Assembly: GCF_041956535.1 (NCBI RefSeq)
Contig: NW_027192225.1
Span: 2,890 to 66,889 of the forward strand
Length of the DNA: 64,000 bases
DNA from: Calcarisporiella thermophila CBS 279.70
Lineage: Eukaryota; Calcarisporiellomycota
Direction of reading: 5' to 3'
The translations under genes and the position numbers were made by a program. How positions within the stretch are numbered: the stretch's first letter is position 1; each line of letters opens with the position of its first letter. Shown in pieces: positions 10,472 to 23,927 of the stretch. The notes below the pieces were generated by a model. It did not search any database and was not told where the DNA came from. It was given only the letters and a program-made list of their open reading frames with translations.

Positions 10472-13400
10472 CTACGATTGCACCAATGAAGTCTGCTTCT
10501 CTTCCACAGGGATATCGCTCACGACATCATCATGACTCTTGGGCGTGAGGAAGCTCCCTTCTTGTTCCGACTCAAATTTCAAAGCCTCCATATCCTCATC
10601 TCCTTCTACAAAAGCCTCGTCCTCTTCGATCTTCTCTAATTCCAAGGGGGGCCCAGCGGTAGGCTCTACTTCCACAGCTTTCATAGTAGCATTTCGTTCT
10701 ACAGTTTCCCCTGCAGCTAGGAATTTTTCCACCTTGGATATCAAGTGTTTTCCGTACGTAAACTTCTTCAGAGTGACCAAATGGGGTTGAATTTTCTCCA
10801 GCAGCTGTGCCCTCTGCTCTGGAGCGGCAATTTCAAGCATTTTTTGCACAACATAATTTGCAAACTGATCACGCATCATCCCAACAAGCCCTTCACTATC
10901 GATTACCTCCTGGATCAACGCAACTCGATCCGAGCGAGTGCCATAGGTGATGCACCTTTCGATGACATTGCTTGCGAATTTATGCTTGCTAAGGTTGCAA
11001 ACTTGGCCTCGGACACGAGCACACACTTGCATTTTATCCTCGGGACGCCCCCGCTCCAGAACGTGCTGGATCACATAGTTACCATACTGATCGAGCAATA
11101 AATTGTTTGTGTAGCGGTGGAGCTCGGATAGAATCGGTTTCTATACAATAGAGTTAGGTAAAATTGTGTGGAGAAGAGGGGAATAATAAGTCTCTTACTG
11201 TTTGCTCTTCTGTGCAATGCTCAAAAATCCGTTGGATCACTCGGCAGCCATAGGGGTGGGTCGCCAGGTGATAGACTTGCCCATGAAAAGCATCGATGAT
11301 GAACTGTACTTCGCGTGCAGGCACTCGTTCAATTGCTTTCTGAATGACGTGGTTTCCATTCTGATCCTTGACACATTTTAAGATGTGTCCATCAAGCTCA
11401 CGCACAATGGCCGTCTGTTGATCAGCTAGTACATGTTCAAGCGCTTTTTGAACCACTCGACAACCATACATTTGCAAAGTTAGGGAGAGCACATGCCCCT
11501 GCATCTGGTGCGCGAGCATCATCTTGTGGCGCTGGCTGCCATGCTCAAAGAACTTTTGAATCACGTAGTTTCCGAACACATCCGTCATTAATTGCAGGGC
11601 GTTAGGATACACTTCCTCGAATACAAGCTGCTTTTCCTCTGAGTTGGCTGATTCGAGTTTTTGTTGAATGAATCGGGAGCCGTGCTGATCCCCACTAAAT
11701 TCAACGATAAAGCCCGCGATATCCTCGAGCTCGTATCGGCGGGTTTTATTATTACGGAATTCCTCAAGTAGAGGGCTACGGACTACAATATCGGCGGCAA
11801 GATTCCTCTGGGCAGCAAGTATTTGGTGTTGTCGCATTTGCTGCTGAAGTAATAACTGATGACGCAGCTGTTGCTGCTGAAGTAGCAGCCGGTAATTCTG
11901 CAGAGCATGCTTTTTCTCCGCTAGACTTGCAGCAGCATTACGAAGGGATACGTCCCCACCTAGTGGACTTGAATTAAGAGTGGAGTGCACTGAAAGGTTC
12001 AGAGCACCACCCGGAGCGAGAGCGGCCTCGTATGGCTGCCGAGCAAGGTGTTCAACTGGCAGCCCAGTAGCGGTTGGTGAAGGAAGAGTATTTGAGGTAT
12101 TGAGAAGAGGTTGTGGATGACTCTGATATGAAACTACAGGGGACATGATCCCGATCTCGGGACTAGCAAGGTTGCTCATTCCTTGCAGTTCCCAAGGATT
12201 CCCATATATTCCTTGACTATGTTGACGTGAGCCCATTCGTTGGGTGCCCAGCATTTGTGGATTCATATTGAGTAGTGCCTGATATTCCCGAGTCGCCTGG
12301 TTCTGGGGCAGACGCTCATGATGAGGAGTCCCCTGTTTTTTCTGTTGGAAGTAAGTGTCACGTAAGTCATCAAAACTAAATGTTTGCAAGATGGCAAATG
12401 ATCTGCTTTACCGGTGCATCTGACAACTCCAATCCTTGCATCGCCATAAGTAGCTCAGCGTTCTCTATCCTGACCCTTTCTGATATCTCCTCACCCATTA
12501 CTCCTGCACCTATGTCTATTCCATTCATCATATCGTGGTGATGACGAGAGGAAAATTCTTGAGAGGGTGGGGTAGAATTTGCTCTTGGTGGGAGCTCGTT
12601 CATCTGGGTGTGAGAGGTAGACTGTATCATTCCAAAATTTTGACTGGATAACACATGTCTAGGATTTTCGTCATAGACCGGATGGTGTGTGTATCCAAGC
12701 TCTGCAGAGTAGTCATTTGTAGAGAAAGTTTGCTGAGCGTCATAGGTGCTCGAAGGGGTGATATAGTGGTCCATTGCGGAGGAAGAGTTGCGTGAGATGA
12801 AATCAGCTGCACCTCTAACAGGAAATTGAGATTGATTATCAGCAATAGATGTGCGCTGCGCCAGAGAATCCGTTCTAGCCCCATTCAAGCTCCTAGTTTG
12901 CCCTCCCCCATACTCGACGGTACGCTGCCATATAGATGCACCTGGCCCGGCGACAACAGCAGATGTTGGCGCAAATGCCAAGTCAAATACATTATTTTGC
13001 TCAATATTGGCAACGGGTAACTCACGCGCCGTGAAAGTGCCTAGTTTTTGATTAAATCCTGAATTCAATTTTAGTTTTTATTTTCAATTTCCTTCCTATC
13101 TCTTAGTCATAGATAAAAGTGCATACCGAGTCCATATGATCGGCCCAAGTTTTTCTCGGAGTTGGTAGAGAAGGTAACTGGCCCATTTAAATTCAGGCCA
13201 CCTCCCCATACTTGCCATGCCGCCGCCGAGGATGGGCTCGTGCTTGTTAAGGACATATTTGATTCATCGTGTCCATACCCATGCAGATGCCGGAGCGTTG
13301 GAGGGCTTTCATCTCCTTCCAGGGTGCTGGAAGAGGTGGACTCACTACTTCTAAGTAGGTGCTGTGAAGGCGGAGCGCTATTGGAGCGGCTCAGGTCATT

Positions 13401-13639
13401 GTGGTCAGAAATGTTCTCACATCCTTGGTCGTATCTTTCAGGTAAAAAGGATGAGAGATGCTAATTTAAAGTGAGAGTATTAGAATCCAAGCTGAGTACT
13501 AAGATAAACAGTCAATAGAGGAAAAATAAGAGGAGGAAACTCCTACCTGTCCTTGGTGCTCTTTCATGGCCAATGGTTGGTAAATATTCGATTTGTTATT
13601 TCTAAAGACTGGGTCGTCTGTAAAGGTGCGCGGCAGCAT
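10472..13639 (-). CDS. Pumilio/PUF RNA-binding protein, 5 exons
   Basis: Binds 3'-UTR elements and represses or localises mRNAs in the cytoplasm. Exons on the minus strand are 13639-13547, 13460-13127, 13058-12412, 12341-11199 and 11140-10472, giving 961 aa. The N-terminal ~560 residues are low-complexity (Ser/Asn/Gln-rich, then a Gln/Leu-rich coiled stretch [11 protein letters not shown]). The C-terminal PUF domain has eight repeats. Their base-contact residues read SRQ, NYQ, CRQ, NHQ, CRQ, NYQ, SNE, NYQ, the same as animal Pumilio, which predicts the site UGUANAUA. Helices end with the familiar GNYVIQ, GCRVVQ and GNHVIQ. An acidic tail follows repeat 8. The exon 3/4 junction was chosen as a 70-nt intron; an AG 9 nt further on is also possible. 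Confidence 0.93.
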
Positions 13640-14615
13640 TATTCAAGATACTCTCTAGTAATAAATTTTAAACTAATGGTAGCGAATTTCTTCCGTAAAA
13701 ACGAAGTTAGGTGAAATCGGCATAAGGCTCTAACAAATCCATCATTCTAGCTTACCCCTAATGCTGAGAGATATATCTCCACACTCTCCTCCCTAATATT
13801 GAAGAAAGGGATACTTCAACTAAAGTGGGGGAATTAGGTTTAAGAATTAAGGGTGCGAATTATGGACATATAATAAAGGCTTCAGAACTTCAAAATATTG
13901 GGAATGGTAACACAGTGAGAAAGGAGGAGAGAAGCTAAGAGGGTGAGAGAACAGGGATGATGACTATATACAAGATGATCGTTATATACAATATAAATCT
14001 TTTTGGTTTGAGAAAACTGAGGGAAACAATCCGTTTCTCACACCCAAAAAAAAAAATAGAATCAGAGAAACCTTATTTATTTCTAAGCCATACTGTGACG
14101 TTGCTCCCAAGATATTTTTGTAATTTTTCTGGAACAGGGCATATGTCATAGGATAATCGGATGGTATTTTATCTGCCAAGACACTTCATGCTAAGGTAGT
14201 AAATGGGTTTGGAGTTTAGACGGGCACCAAGTGAGATATCCACTAGCCAAGTCATATATTCAGAGGCATTATCATCTACTGTTCTCTATTCACAGTGTAT
14301 AGCATACAATGCGCTAATTGTTAATGTTACATAGCTTTTGTTTTGTTTAAATACAGTCAGATTCGGGATGATCATAAAATTTCTTGTTTCCATAACAAGA
14401 ATAAATTATTATCAAAAACTTATTCATTTTTTCGGTGTCAAGTGTCGCAATAATCTCATCAGATAAAGAAATGAAAAAAAAAGAGCTAGGCTGGATTGGA
14501 ATGGCATAGTTTCTATTTTACAAAAGGAAAAAAAAAAAATAAATGTCATCAAGTTTTCCAAGATGATTACTCTCAGTATCGCAGGTCCTCTCTGTAAAGG
14601 TAGAGTAGATCTTCC
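13640..14615. other. Intergenic: Pumilio upstream region / NUP159 3' flank
   Basis: Pumilio and NUP159 are both on the minus strand, so this 976-bp stretch holds the Pumilio promoter. It is AT-rich and no gene was found. Confidence 0.6.
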
Positions 14616-17600
14616 TTACACGCGCCTGGCAATATTGTCCAGGTATTCATTCTCCAATGGGCCTGCCCTTGCGGCTAGGGCTCGTTTCAATTTTGATGCA
14701 AACTGCTCTTTTCTCAAAAAGTCTATCGTCGATTGGGCCGATGCAGCCGTATATGGCACGCGTTGCAGTTTTGAGGGAGACGCCCCTAGAGCTGCACGGT
14801 GTTGTAGTGGTGAGCCGGAGTCACGTTTGGAAGTTGCAAAGGAATCTCCCAGAGAAAGCCGAGAGAGAGAAGTATTGAGCTCGTCTAATTCTTGCGCACG
14901 ATCCGAGATGGCGCTGCTAATATTGCGGATGACGCGATGGATAGTGTCGAGCGAGGGTGCACGAAGCGAGCGACTTCCTCCAATTTTTTGCTCCTGCACA
15001 TACTCTTTCATTTGGGCGAGGCATTCCTCCATGCATGCGATCTGTTCGCTCACTTTCTGAATTGCCTTCCGCAAGCGCTGCTGATCCTCTGCTTGCTCTG
15101 GCCCGAGGTTGCGCACTTTTACAAGCTTGGCGAACTCTGGATCCATGCGTGCTCGAAGAAAGCGGGCCGCTTCCTCACGCTTCGTCTCAATTTTCAGAAG
15201 GTCGCTTTCCATATTCAGCACCTCGCGATTAAGCTGTGCAGCATTTTTACGTTCCCTGTGGGCCTCTTCGACAAGTTTCTCGACAAGCTGTACGAGGGAT
15301 GAAAGATCTCCAAGGGACCAGTCTTCAGGATTACCAAGGTCTTCTTCTGATCGGATATCGGCAGACGATCGCTTTAAGCAGCAGAGCTCGTCGTTGATCT
15401 GCAGAATGCGAGCATGTAAACCGCTCAATTCCCGGGAAAGTGCGCTATAGGTATCATCAAACTCCTTGGTGATGACTTCTTCAGTAGTAGCAGGAGCGGT
15501 TCGTGCCGTGTCTTGATTTTCCTTTCCAGGTGCGGGAGTTGGTGCAGGTTTCTCTTCCTTCTTTACCTCAGCGACTCCTTTTGACATAACTCCAAAAGTT
15601 GGAGCAGTTATCGATGGGGGGGCAGGCGTTGGCTCCTTCTTTTGTGCCACATCAGCTCCCAACTTAAATCCTCCGAAAGATGGTACTGGAGGAGGAGCCA
15701 CCGCCGAAGAAGTAGAGGGCAACATTCTGAAGGAGCTCGAAGTCGGGGCTTGGGTAAGGGACTTAGAGGAAGTGAGAAGAGGAGATGCCTCTTTGTTCTC
15801 CTCCTTCTTTTCACCGAGAGTAAATCCACCAAACGAGATTCCTGTAAGCTAAATTAGCAGTTTTGAAAAATAAGCATAATTCGAGTTAGATATGATCAGA
15901 CCGGAAAAGTTAAAAATCAATTTCATTTTTTTTACCTCTTTAGCCGCTGGGAGAGCAGACTGAGGTTTACCGAGATCGCCAAATGGAAAAGAGGGGGTTT
16001 TTGGCGCTTTTTCGACGTTATCTGCTTTTTCGCCAAATGAGAATTTTGGGTCTCCGAAGGTGGGGCGAGGAATAACAGCAGCAGCGGTAGTAGCTGGTAC
16101 CACTGGAGCGGCGCCTTCCTGTTTTGTTTCAGCTTTCCCGCCACCAAGGTTGAAATTGCCAAAGGATGGAATGACAGGGGTAGAAGTAGTCGGAGCCGAA
16201 GGCTCCGACTTAGTAGTTGCGGGGCTAAATGGAGAAACAGTGGTCCCCGAAGTGTTAAAAGAAAAAGTGCCAATGGACGTGGATGGTCCAAATTTGAACA
16301 TGGGGGGTTCCTCTGGTTTCTTGGGCTCTTCAGAGATTGTGGGAGCTTCCACAGGTTTTTCAACGGTGATAGACGGGGCGGATTCTTTATGCTTCTCAGT
16401 TGGCTCTACAGACTTCGCTTCGGGCACTTCAGTTGGAGCAGAAGGGGGTAGAGTTGTAGAGAGAGCAGGCGCTTCTATGTTTAACTCCCCAAGATTCAGT
16501 GAATTAAACGAAAGCTCTGCCGTACTCTATCAGTTGGGAATAAAAATAATTAAAATGTTCTTTGGTGGATAAGATAAAAATAGTAAATAGAGATACAATA
16601 CCTCAACAGATTTATCAGCAATTCCAACTTTCTCATCTTTGCCCTCACCATCCTTCTCTTTTTGCACTTCAGTTTCTACCGCTGACTCAGGCAATTTCTG
16701 AACCTGTTGGACTCCCTCTTTCTGGGCAACAAATACATCCTCAGTCGAACTTTCCGGTTTTGCTTCCTTCTCTTTCTCCAGTTCGACCTCAGAAGAGGTT
16801 GGCTTCAACGCAGTGTTTTCTGCCGGTAATGCGCCGGCAATGCTTCCAAATGAAAACACAGGCTTCGGTGGTTCTTCATTAGATTTTGTAGTAGTCTCTT
16901 TAGCTTGTTGGCCCAGAGCCGCAAATGAGAAAGCGGTAGATCCGAAAGCAGGGGCGGCTGGTGTAGTGGTAGTAGGAAAAGCGGGAGCGGGTGATCCTCC
17001 AAAACCAGTGAAACCAAATCCAGATTGGCCGAATGCAGGTGCAGAGGATTTAGCCGCACCAAAAGGAGTTTGTGCACCAAATGTTGAGCCCGAAAAAGGC
17101 GAAGGCGCTGCAGTAGCAAATGGGGATGTTCCACCTGTAGCCGCTGAAGCAGCAGCAAATGGAGAATTACCGGCGAAACTAAAAGGAGAGGGAGTAGATG
17201 CTTGCGCGTTCGATTTTGGAGCACTAACAGTACCAAATGAGGAGCTAGATCCGAACGCAGAGCCAGAGCCTAGCATTGCAAAGGGAGAGCTCGAGCTAGG
17301 GGCAGCACTAGAAGCAGAGGGCGTTTGAAGAGGTGCAACTGGTTTGGGCCTTTCAGCAGGTGTAGGGGGAGATATCAAAGGTGCGGCAGAGGCGATTGTG
17401 CCGGGCATTGGAATCGGTTGTGCTGGTGTCATTCCTGCACATCTCTCCCCGTTTTGGACGGCTGCAATATTTAGACAATGATATGCACTGACCATTCCTT
17501 CGTTATTAAACACATAAAGAATGGGCACTGGGGGAATCGGCGTCTCATCGATTTCAGGGGCAAGCGGGGGAAGTTCATCACTGGAGGTGAAATCAAGCGC

Positions 17601-19131
17601 CAAGCCTAGAGGAACAGTGTCCAAGTCTGTTTCCTTGGAAAGAGGCATGGATGCACGGTGGGTCTCATCTAGAATCCATAACTGCCACGCATTTTCGCCA
17701 TTATGTCCAAGCACACTTATATCTATGGATGGAATGTTGGCAGAAAGGACTATGTGCTTTGCATTAGAGCCCCTATAGATAGATGATCACTAATTAAATG
17801 ACTGTCGAGATAATTAAGGAAAAATTAGGAGAGTACCAATTCCGAATCAACTCGAAGTAATAATGAGATCGCCACTCCCCTGCGCCAAAACTCATGCAGA
17901 TTTCACGGAAATTGATGTATCGCGGATTATTTTTGTCTTCCTCTGAGATCACGTACACGTCCACGGGTTGTGTTTCATCGTCGGGAGAAGCATAAGCAAC
18001 TACAAAAACTGCATTTTCAAGCCATAATACATCTTGGACTATCAGCAGCATCATTAGGCGAATTAGCTGGATGAAATACCTTAACAATCAAGCTAGGCAC
18101 AAATAGACATACCTGATCTTGCGGGTTGAGCGCTCGCTACGGACGGGGGTGGGGAGTGTACTTTCTTCCGAGCACCATCTGGTGCATATTGAACTAGAGT
18201 TGCTTCGCGGGTACCGCAAACGACTCTTTTTCCTTTTGGCGACCAGCAAACTACAACAAAAAAATGATAAATTTTGTGTGCGTTCATATAGGTTTCAAAG
18301 ACCATTCACGTACTTGATGTGAAATTATTTCCCTCGAGTGTGGCTACAAGCCCACCTTTCATGTCCATAAGCTTGACCTGGCCGCTTGCGAGTAATACAG
18401 CAAATATATTTGCATTATCACCAGGATTTGGCCGAACGTCAAGAATAGACTCGCCAAGTGAAATAACCTGTTCTGGTCCCATCGAAGGTTTCTATATTCA
18501 TAAATATAAATACATACACACATATATGTTTAAAAAAAATCAACATTTAGTAATTATCGAATAAATGGGATTGATCTTACCCATTGTGCCAGCTTCTCCA
18601 AATTGTACATCAAAATGTTTCCACCCCCCACGGTGACGATCACGGTGAGCTGGTCCGCAGAAATCCGTAAATGATGCACATGCCCCTGACTTACCGCTAC
18701 CTGTGTTTGTGCTTTTAGTTTGGTGATCTCTTGCTTCGGGCTTTCCTTAAATGCGTTACGGAGTGATTGAAGTGTGTCGAATACGAAACCTTGAATGAAT
18801 AGAATCATTGGGTTTAGATAATTTCTTTTGACAAAGTGAAAATAATAAATAACCACCTTGTTGTGTTGCGGCAACAAAGTATCCATATTTATTAGAGACT
18901 GCAAAAAGTGACACATGAGAAGGAGTGTCTTCAGCTGTGAAGGGGGTGTCTGACACTTGGATCAACGCGCCCGCGTTCAGCTGCCGAAGCTGAAAGAACT
19001 ATTAGATTATAGTGTCAATGAAACTACGCCTGTTTTTGATCTCGATCAATCAATAATAATAGTACTTCAACACTCTCTTCCTGACCGTCTTCTTCCGGCG
19101 TGTTTTGATCCAAAGCCGAGAATCGACTCAT
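14616..19131 (-). CDS. NUP159: Nucleoporin Nup159/Nup214, 9 exons
   Basis: Cytoplasmic-face nuclear pore protein that docks the mRNA-export helicase Dbp5. Exons on the minus strand are 19131-19066, 18989-18857, 18789-18581, 18491-18314, 18250-18113, 18038-17837, 17772-16602, 16526-15936 and 15848-14616, giving 1306 aa. The first ~450 residues form the beta-propeller; SLFAVSNKYGYFVAA, CWSPKGKRVVCG and VLWLENAVFVVAYA match family blades. Next comes a long FG-repeat region (FSFG, FGAQTPFG, AFG, PFA) rich in Pro/Ser/Thr. The last ~300 residues are coiled coil (ELSGLHARIL through the MKEYVQEQK region), which in yeast binds Nup82-Nsp1. It is shorter than Nup214 and close to yeast Nup159 (about 1460 aa). 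The start lies 167 bp from the divergent ZUO1 start. Confidence 0.93.
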
Positions 19132-19298
19132 GCTCTTGTTTATAGGAAGAAATCCAAAGAGCGTTAAACAAACGATTTGGACGCGGTATTAGTATTGTCG
19201 GTGGCTTATATTTCTGAAACTCGAACTCAGATAAGTTTGTTTATATTCTATCTCGAAATGGTTTATTTCTTTTCATACTCCCTCTCACTCCCTTTACC
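19132..19298. promoter_or_regulatory. Shared divergent promoter NUP159/ZUO1
   Basis: 167 bp separate the two opposite start codons, so transcription signals for both genes must lie here or in their 5' ends. A CT-rich tract (about 19270-19320) leads into the ZUO1 start. No clear TATA box. Confidence 0.6.
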
Positions 19299-20888
19299 AT
19301 GCTCGACTTTTTACTTCCACCTCCACCTTCAACTTGGTCGAAGGATGCTACTTTCAATATCCACAAAACCATCTCAGGTGAATCATCTGCTCATTATTGC
19401 TATTCAATCTAAACTAACTCAACTTTTCAACTGATTTAGCCCCCATTGAGAAGGTAGTAGAGCCTGCCGGCACTCATTTTATCGCTTCGGTTAATCGAAA
19501 ACTCGCCAACCGCACCCTCTCCCAAGAGGAGCGCCACTTGCAGGAGCAATTGACTGCCAAGGAGAAGGAACAGGATGAAGGGGAAGCTTTCGAGGAGGAG
19601 GAGGAAGACCCAGCCCTTCTGGAGCTAGATCCCAAGGAATGGAAGGTAAGCATACTCTCTATTTATTAAGGATCCTGTTGTTTGTACACTCTAGTTTCCA
19701 TGTCTTCCTTTCATGACTGGAGACTTTTTATATACAAACAAGATAAAATATCATTCCTCGCTACTTCACCTGTAACTGCCTATAAGGGTCAGTTACAATT
19801 GGTCTATCCCTGAGGAAACATTTCCGTTTTTTCTTTCTTTCTCTTTCTGTCTCCAAACATATTGTTAATCGTTGATTTCGCAACAGCATCATGATCTCTA
19901 CGCAATTCTGGGCATCACCAAGCTTCGTTACAAGGCCACCGATGAACAGATAAAGAATGCATACCGCCGAAAAGTTCTGAAACATCACCCCGACAAGAAG
20001 GCAGCATCCGGCAATGTGAACGACGACTCCTTCTACAAGTGCATTCAGCGTGCCTACGATATCCTGACAACTCGTCGTCGTGAATACGATTCCGTGGATT
20101 TTGGCATGGACGAGTCTGTGCCGAGCCCCAAAGCCAAGGGCGACTTCTTTAAACTCTATGGCCCAGTGTTTGAACGTGAGTCTCGCTTCTCCAACAAGCA
20201 TCCAGTTCCACAGCTAGGCGACATCACCTCGACGCGAGAGGAGGTGGAGACCTTCTATGATTTCTGGTACAACTTCGACAGTTGGAGATCCTTTGAACAT
20301 CTGGATGAGGAGGATGTGGAGAGCGCAGACAACCGAGAAGACAAGCGTTGGCTGGAGAAGAAGAATCGCGCTGCTCGTGCCAAGCGGAAGAAGGAGGATA
20401 ATGCCCGCCTCCGCAGCATTGTAGATCAGGCCTTGAGTCTTGACCCTCGTATCAAGTTGTTCAAAGAGGAGGACCGTAAGCGTCGCAATGCTAAGAAAAA
20501 CCAGCGTGCCGAGGCGGAACGGCAGGCCGCGGAGGAGAAGAAGAAAAAGGAGGAAGAGGAAAGACTGGCCAAGGAACGGGCCGAGGCTGAGGAGAAAGAA
20601 CAGCGTGAAAAGGAGAAGAAGAACAAGGAGCTGCTGAAGAGGGCGGTGAGGAAAGAAAAGAAGACAATCAAGGCCTTAATGAAAGACCATCACTATTTTG
20701 TGGCAGATCTTGCCGAGGGCCAGGAGCCCTCTGCAATTCAAGTGGAAGAGCAGCTTCAGAAGCTTGATCGCCTGTTTGACCGCCTGAAGACGCTGGAGGA
20801 ATTGGAGGCCGTGCGCAAGCGAATTGAGGAGGCTGCACCCCAAGGCACTGCAAACCAGGTGTTGGACGAGGAGCTGGCCAAAGAATAG
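19299..20888 (+). CDS. ZUO1: Zuotin, J-protein of the ribosome-associated complex, 3 exons
   Basis: Ribosome-bound Hsp40 that with Ssz1 stimulates Ssb Hsp70 on nascent chains. Exons are 19299-19377, 19440-19645 and 19887-20888, giving 428 aa (yeast Zuo1 is 433). Exon 2 encodes the zuotin N-terminal region ending DPKEWK, right before the J domain (HHDLYAILG onward) with HPD at residues 129-131. Then comes the zuotin homology region (GDFFKLYGPVFERESRFS, YDFWYNFDSWRSFE) and a long Lys/Glu/Arg-rich charged helix that contacts rRNA. The C-terminal helices are short. Exon 1 phase (1) fixes the start at 19299; the ATG at 19349 would not keep frame. Confidence 0.94.
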
Positions 20889-21410
20889 GAGTGCGTCGAG
20901 CTGAGTTTCAGCACTTGTTGCTCGAAATACTATATGTCATTGATTACAATTTGATATATCTACTATTGGATATAAGCTCAAGTATTTATGCACCTTTGTA
21001 ATATCAATCCACTAGAAAATAGACTTCAGGCTCTTTTAAGGCTTCTCTTGTAATGCTTTGAGAAAAAAAACTCTCTCTTGTGCCGGCCACAGCCGCTAAT
21101 TTAAAGTTGAGCATGCTTGAACTTTGACCCTTCCCACTAGGAGTAGATCCAAAGAGGGGATATTACTAGTGGAAAAACTTTTCTACAAATACTCTCCTGG
21201 CTATCCAATCGAAAGTCCCTGCCGTGACTGCCATCTCCGAACCAAGAAATGTGAGCCACCTAGTTGTTTCTTATTTTCCGGGAGCTGAGCAATTAGAACG
21301 CTTGGAACATTCTATGGGATATCCCATCTCATTTTTATTTCCTTTATTTTCTCCTCTCCAAAAATCAATTCCATCTTTATTCTCCTCTCCTCCTTCTGCT
21401 GCGCTTAGAT
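20889..21410. other. Intergenic ZUO1 to CYSTM gene
   Basis: 3' end of ZUO1 and upstream region of the CYSTM gene. It has CT-rich leader sequence before 21411 and no gene. Confidence 0.6.
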
Positions 21411-21979
21411 ATGTCTGATCAGAAAGGTAACTACGCCTACCCGGCTTCCCCTGCTCCTGCACAACCTCCTCCGTACGGACAGGGTGCGCAGCAGAATTAC
21501 TCTTACCCTCCTCCTCCCGCCAATGCAAGCTACCAAGGAGGAGCCCCCTCCTATGGTGCCCCACAACAACCCTACGGACAAGATTCACGCTATGGAGGCT
21601 CACCCTACGGCGCACCGCCACAGCAAGGAGGTAAATTGTTATATACGGATTTTTTTGTTTTCATTTATAATCACACATGTATATCCACATATACCTATAT
21701 CTATTTCCTTGAACTGAGGATGAAAATTTGATGAACACTTTTACTCAATCTCTATTCCCACTTGTGTTTACAGGATATTATTCCCCTCAGCCTGCACCAA
21801 ATGTAGTCTACATGCAACAGCAACCACAAAAGAACTCTATGGGAAATGATCTCTGCCTTGGATGGTAAGTTTGATTTCTCATGTCCATCCTAATGAAATT
21901 TCTCCGTATTCATCCTGACTCTCTCCTGCTTAGCGCGTTGGGAGCATGCATGTGCTGTTGCTTAGATGCTATCTTCTAA
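21411..21979 (+). CDS. Small CYSTM-family protein, 3 exons
   Basis: Exons are 21411-21630, 21774-21864 and 21934-21979, giving 118 aa. The first ~95 residues are Pro/Tyr/Gly/Gln-rich with no fixed fold (YPPPPANAS, YGAPQQPYG). The C-terminus reads CLGCALGACMCCCCLDAIF, the cysteine-rich transmembrane (CYSTM) module: a short membrane segment ending in a Cys cluster. Family members are tail-anchored stress-tolerance proteins at the plasma membrane. The last intron splits the first Cys codon of the C-terminal block (TG|C). The exact function here is unknown. Confidence 0.85.
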
Positions 21980-23927
21980 TCAAATCCCAGATGGGTGAAG
22001 ATGCATCCATCACTTGCGCTATTTTTCCTTCCCTAACTCCCTTCCCCGGCTCAAGAGCAACCCATATTTATTTACTTTTCATTGAGGATAATATAATTCA
22101 GCCAAGGCGCATCCGTATGATTCCTATATTCTGAAACTGATATACTCTGTTTTTATGTTTTTTTTTTTAAGTCAAAATAAAAAGACGCATTTTTGGAGAG
22201 GCACTGCCCCCTCTTCCAACCTATTCAAGGAGCAAACGGCTTGGTTGTGGCAGAAAGAGAAGAGCATCCAGATACCAATGATTGCCTACCAGGCCTAGAC
22301 GATATTTGATTGAGAATATACGATTCATCAATGTGGCGATTTTACTCAGATATCCTGAGTGGAGCGGTGATAAGAGCGATATTGTGAGATGTTTTGCAAG
22401 GGTGGAGCACTGGAGCATTTCCACGTTGGCTATAAACGCTTATTTGATGTGTACACCGCGAGTTTCTGCTCTGTTGCTGTATACAAAGTGCTAAAATATT
22501 CACCATTGGGCGCGGGATCGTTTGACATCGGTAATCTTGTATTTTTGTGGCCAGCTTTTGAACTTAAGTTGGGCTTTAGTTTTCTCTCCTCTACGCATAC
22601 CCAGTTGAGATGTTTGGATCGAACCACTCGAACCCCCAGTATGGCCACATCTATAGAAGGACGAGTCTTCGTCATTAAAATTAACAAGCATTTGTATTCA
22701 AAAATAAACTGCAGCCTAGGCTTATCTTCTTTCTACACTCTCTCCCTGCGAAATGTCCGCAATTCCCTCGCTTGGCCACACGGTCACATCGTATACTTGT
22801 TTGTTTTATTGTAATATAAGCCGTCTGAGGTACCAAACGCGGCTATTAGCTCAATCATTAATTAGGTTCGAACAAACGAACTACTGTAGATAAACGGAAA
22901 AAGCTTTATAAGATGGGACTGAATCAGCTTAAAGAAGCATGGACAATTATCTAGATTTTGTATAATCACGAATGCAGGCTTCGTGAAATTAATGAAATCC
23001 AAGGGGATGTTAGAAAGAGTCTAATAAAACTTTCACCTCCAAATTTGCAAGCACTTCAATAGATGATTCCAAATGGATCCTCACCCGATATTCACTGCAT
23101 AGACTTCCCCTCTATTACCTGTTTGAAGATTGGGGTCCGATGAGTTCATGCGCGTCCTTGAATTGGGGAACAAGTTGGCTAATTTGTAAGAGAATCCATA
23201 ATACTTAAAATAGAAGCTCGCCCCACTTTTGATAATGTCATGAACCAGAGTGCCCAGAGCGACCGTCAGTTTTCGTAACCAGAATGCTTTTATTGGATGC
23301 CTTTGCGGGTCCCTCTAATCTTCATATCTACAGCGAGAAGACGGGCATGGGTTGCAGCAGTGCGCAGAGCTCTACATCACCAATTTGGTTCATATTAATT
23401 GACTTTGCTTTGCCACCATTCAAAGATTGCATTTGGAACTCCGGCACCGATCAATGCTATCTCCCCCCGTTCCTCCGTAAAGAAAAAAGTGGAAGAGGTT
23501 AATCGGTGGTAAGAAAAATAACAATTAAACCGCGCCCAAGATGTTGCCACGGACTTCCAGAGTATTCAATCATCGCACTCTTCTCGCCACCAGCGGCCTA
23601 TTAATTGCACTATTCTCATTATGGGTGGAATGTATTTCGGGTCGTAGTTTGCATAGAGGATTGGGAACATCGCCTCGCAGAATGGTGTTTTTATTGGGCT
23701 CTGGGGAATAGAAAACTAAATAGCAATAACGGGACAAAAGACATAGAACTAATAAAATGCGATATCCAATAAGCTTATAGGTGCCAAATAATATAGTATG
23801 AATGGGGTTCCATAATAAGGGATGGAGAAACGAAGCACAACAATAGACATTCTTAGATAGGTGCATAGGGGGGATAAGTGTAGAACGATTAATTTATGAG
23901 CGCCTCTGGAACAAGGAGTCCCAGCCA
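21980..23927. other. 1.9-kb intergenic stretch
   Basis: No supported gene. A degenerate tRNA-like word lies at about 22848-22880 (box-A-like TTAGCTCAATC, then GGTTCGAAC only ~17 nt later). Short open frames show no domain. Confidence 0.5.

Noticed and set aside
12376-12411. 36-nt intron between Pumilio exons 3 and 4
   Set aside because: It would put a stop in frame. A 70-nt intron ending at 12342 keeps frame and has a normal length.
22845-22885. tRNA-like sequence with box A and GGTTCGAAC
   Set aside because: Box spacing is far too short for a tRNA and no acceptor stem pairs.
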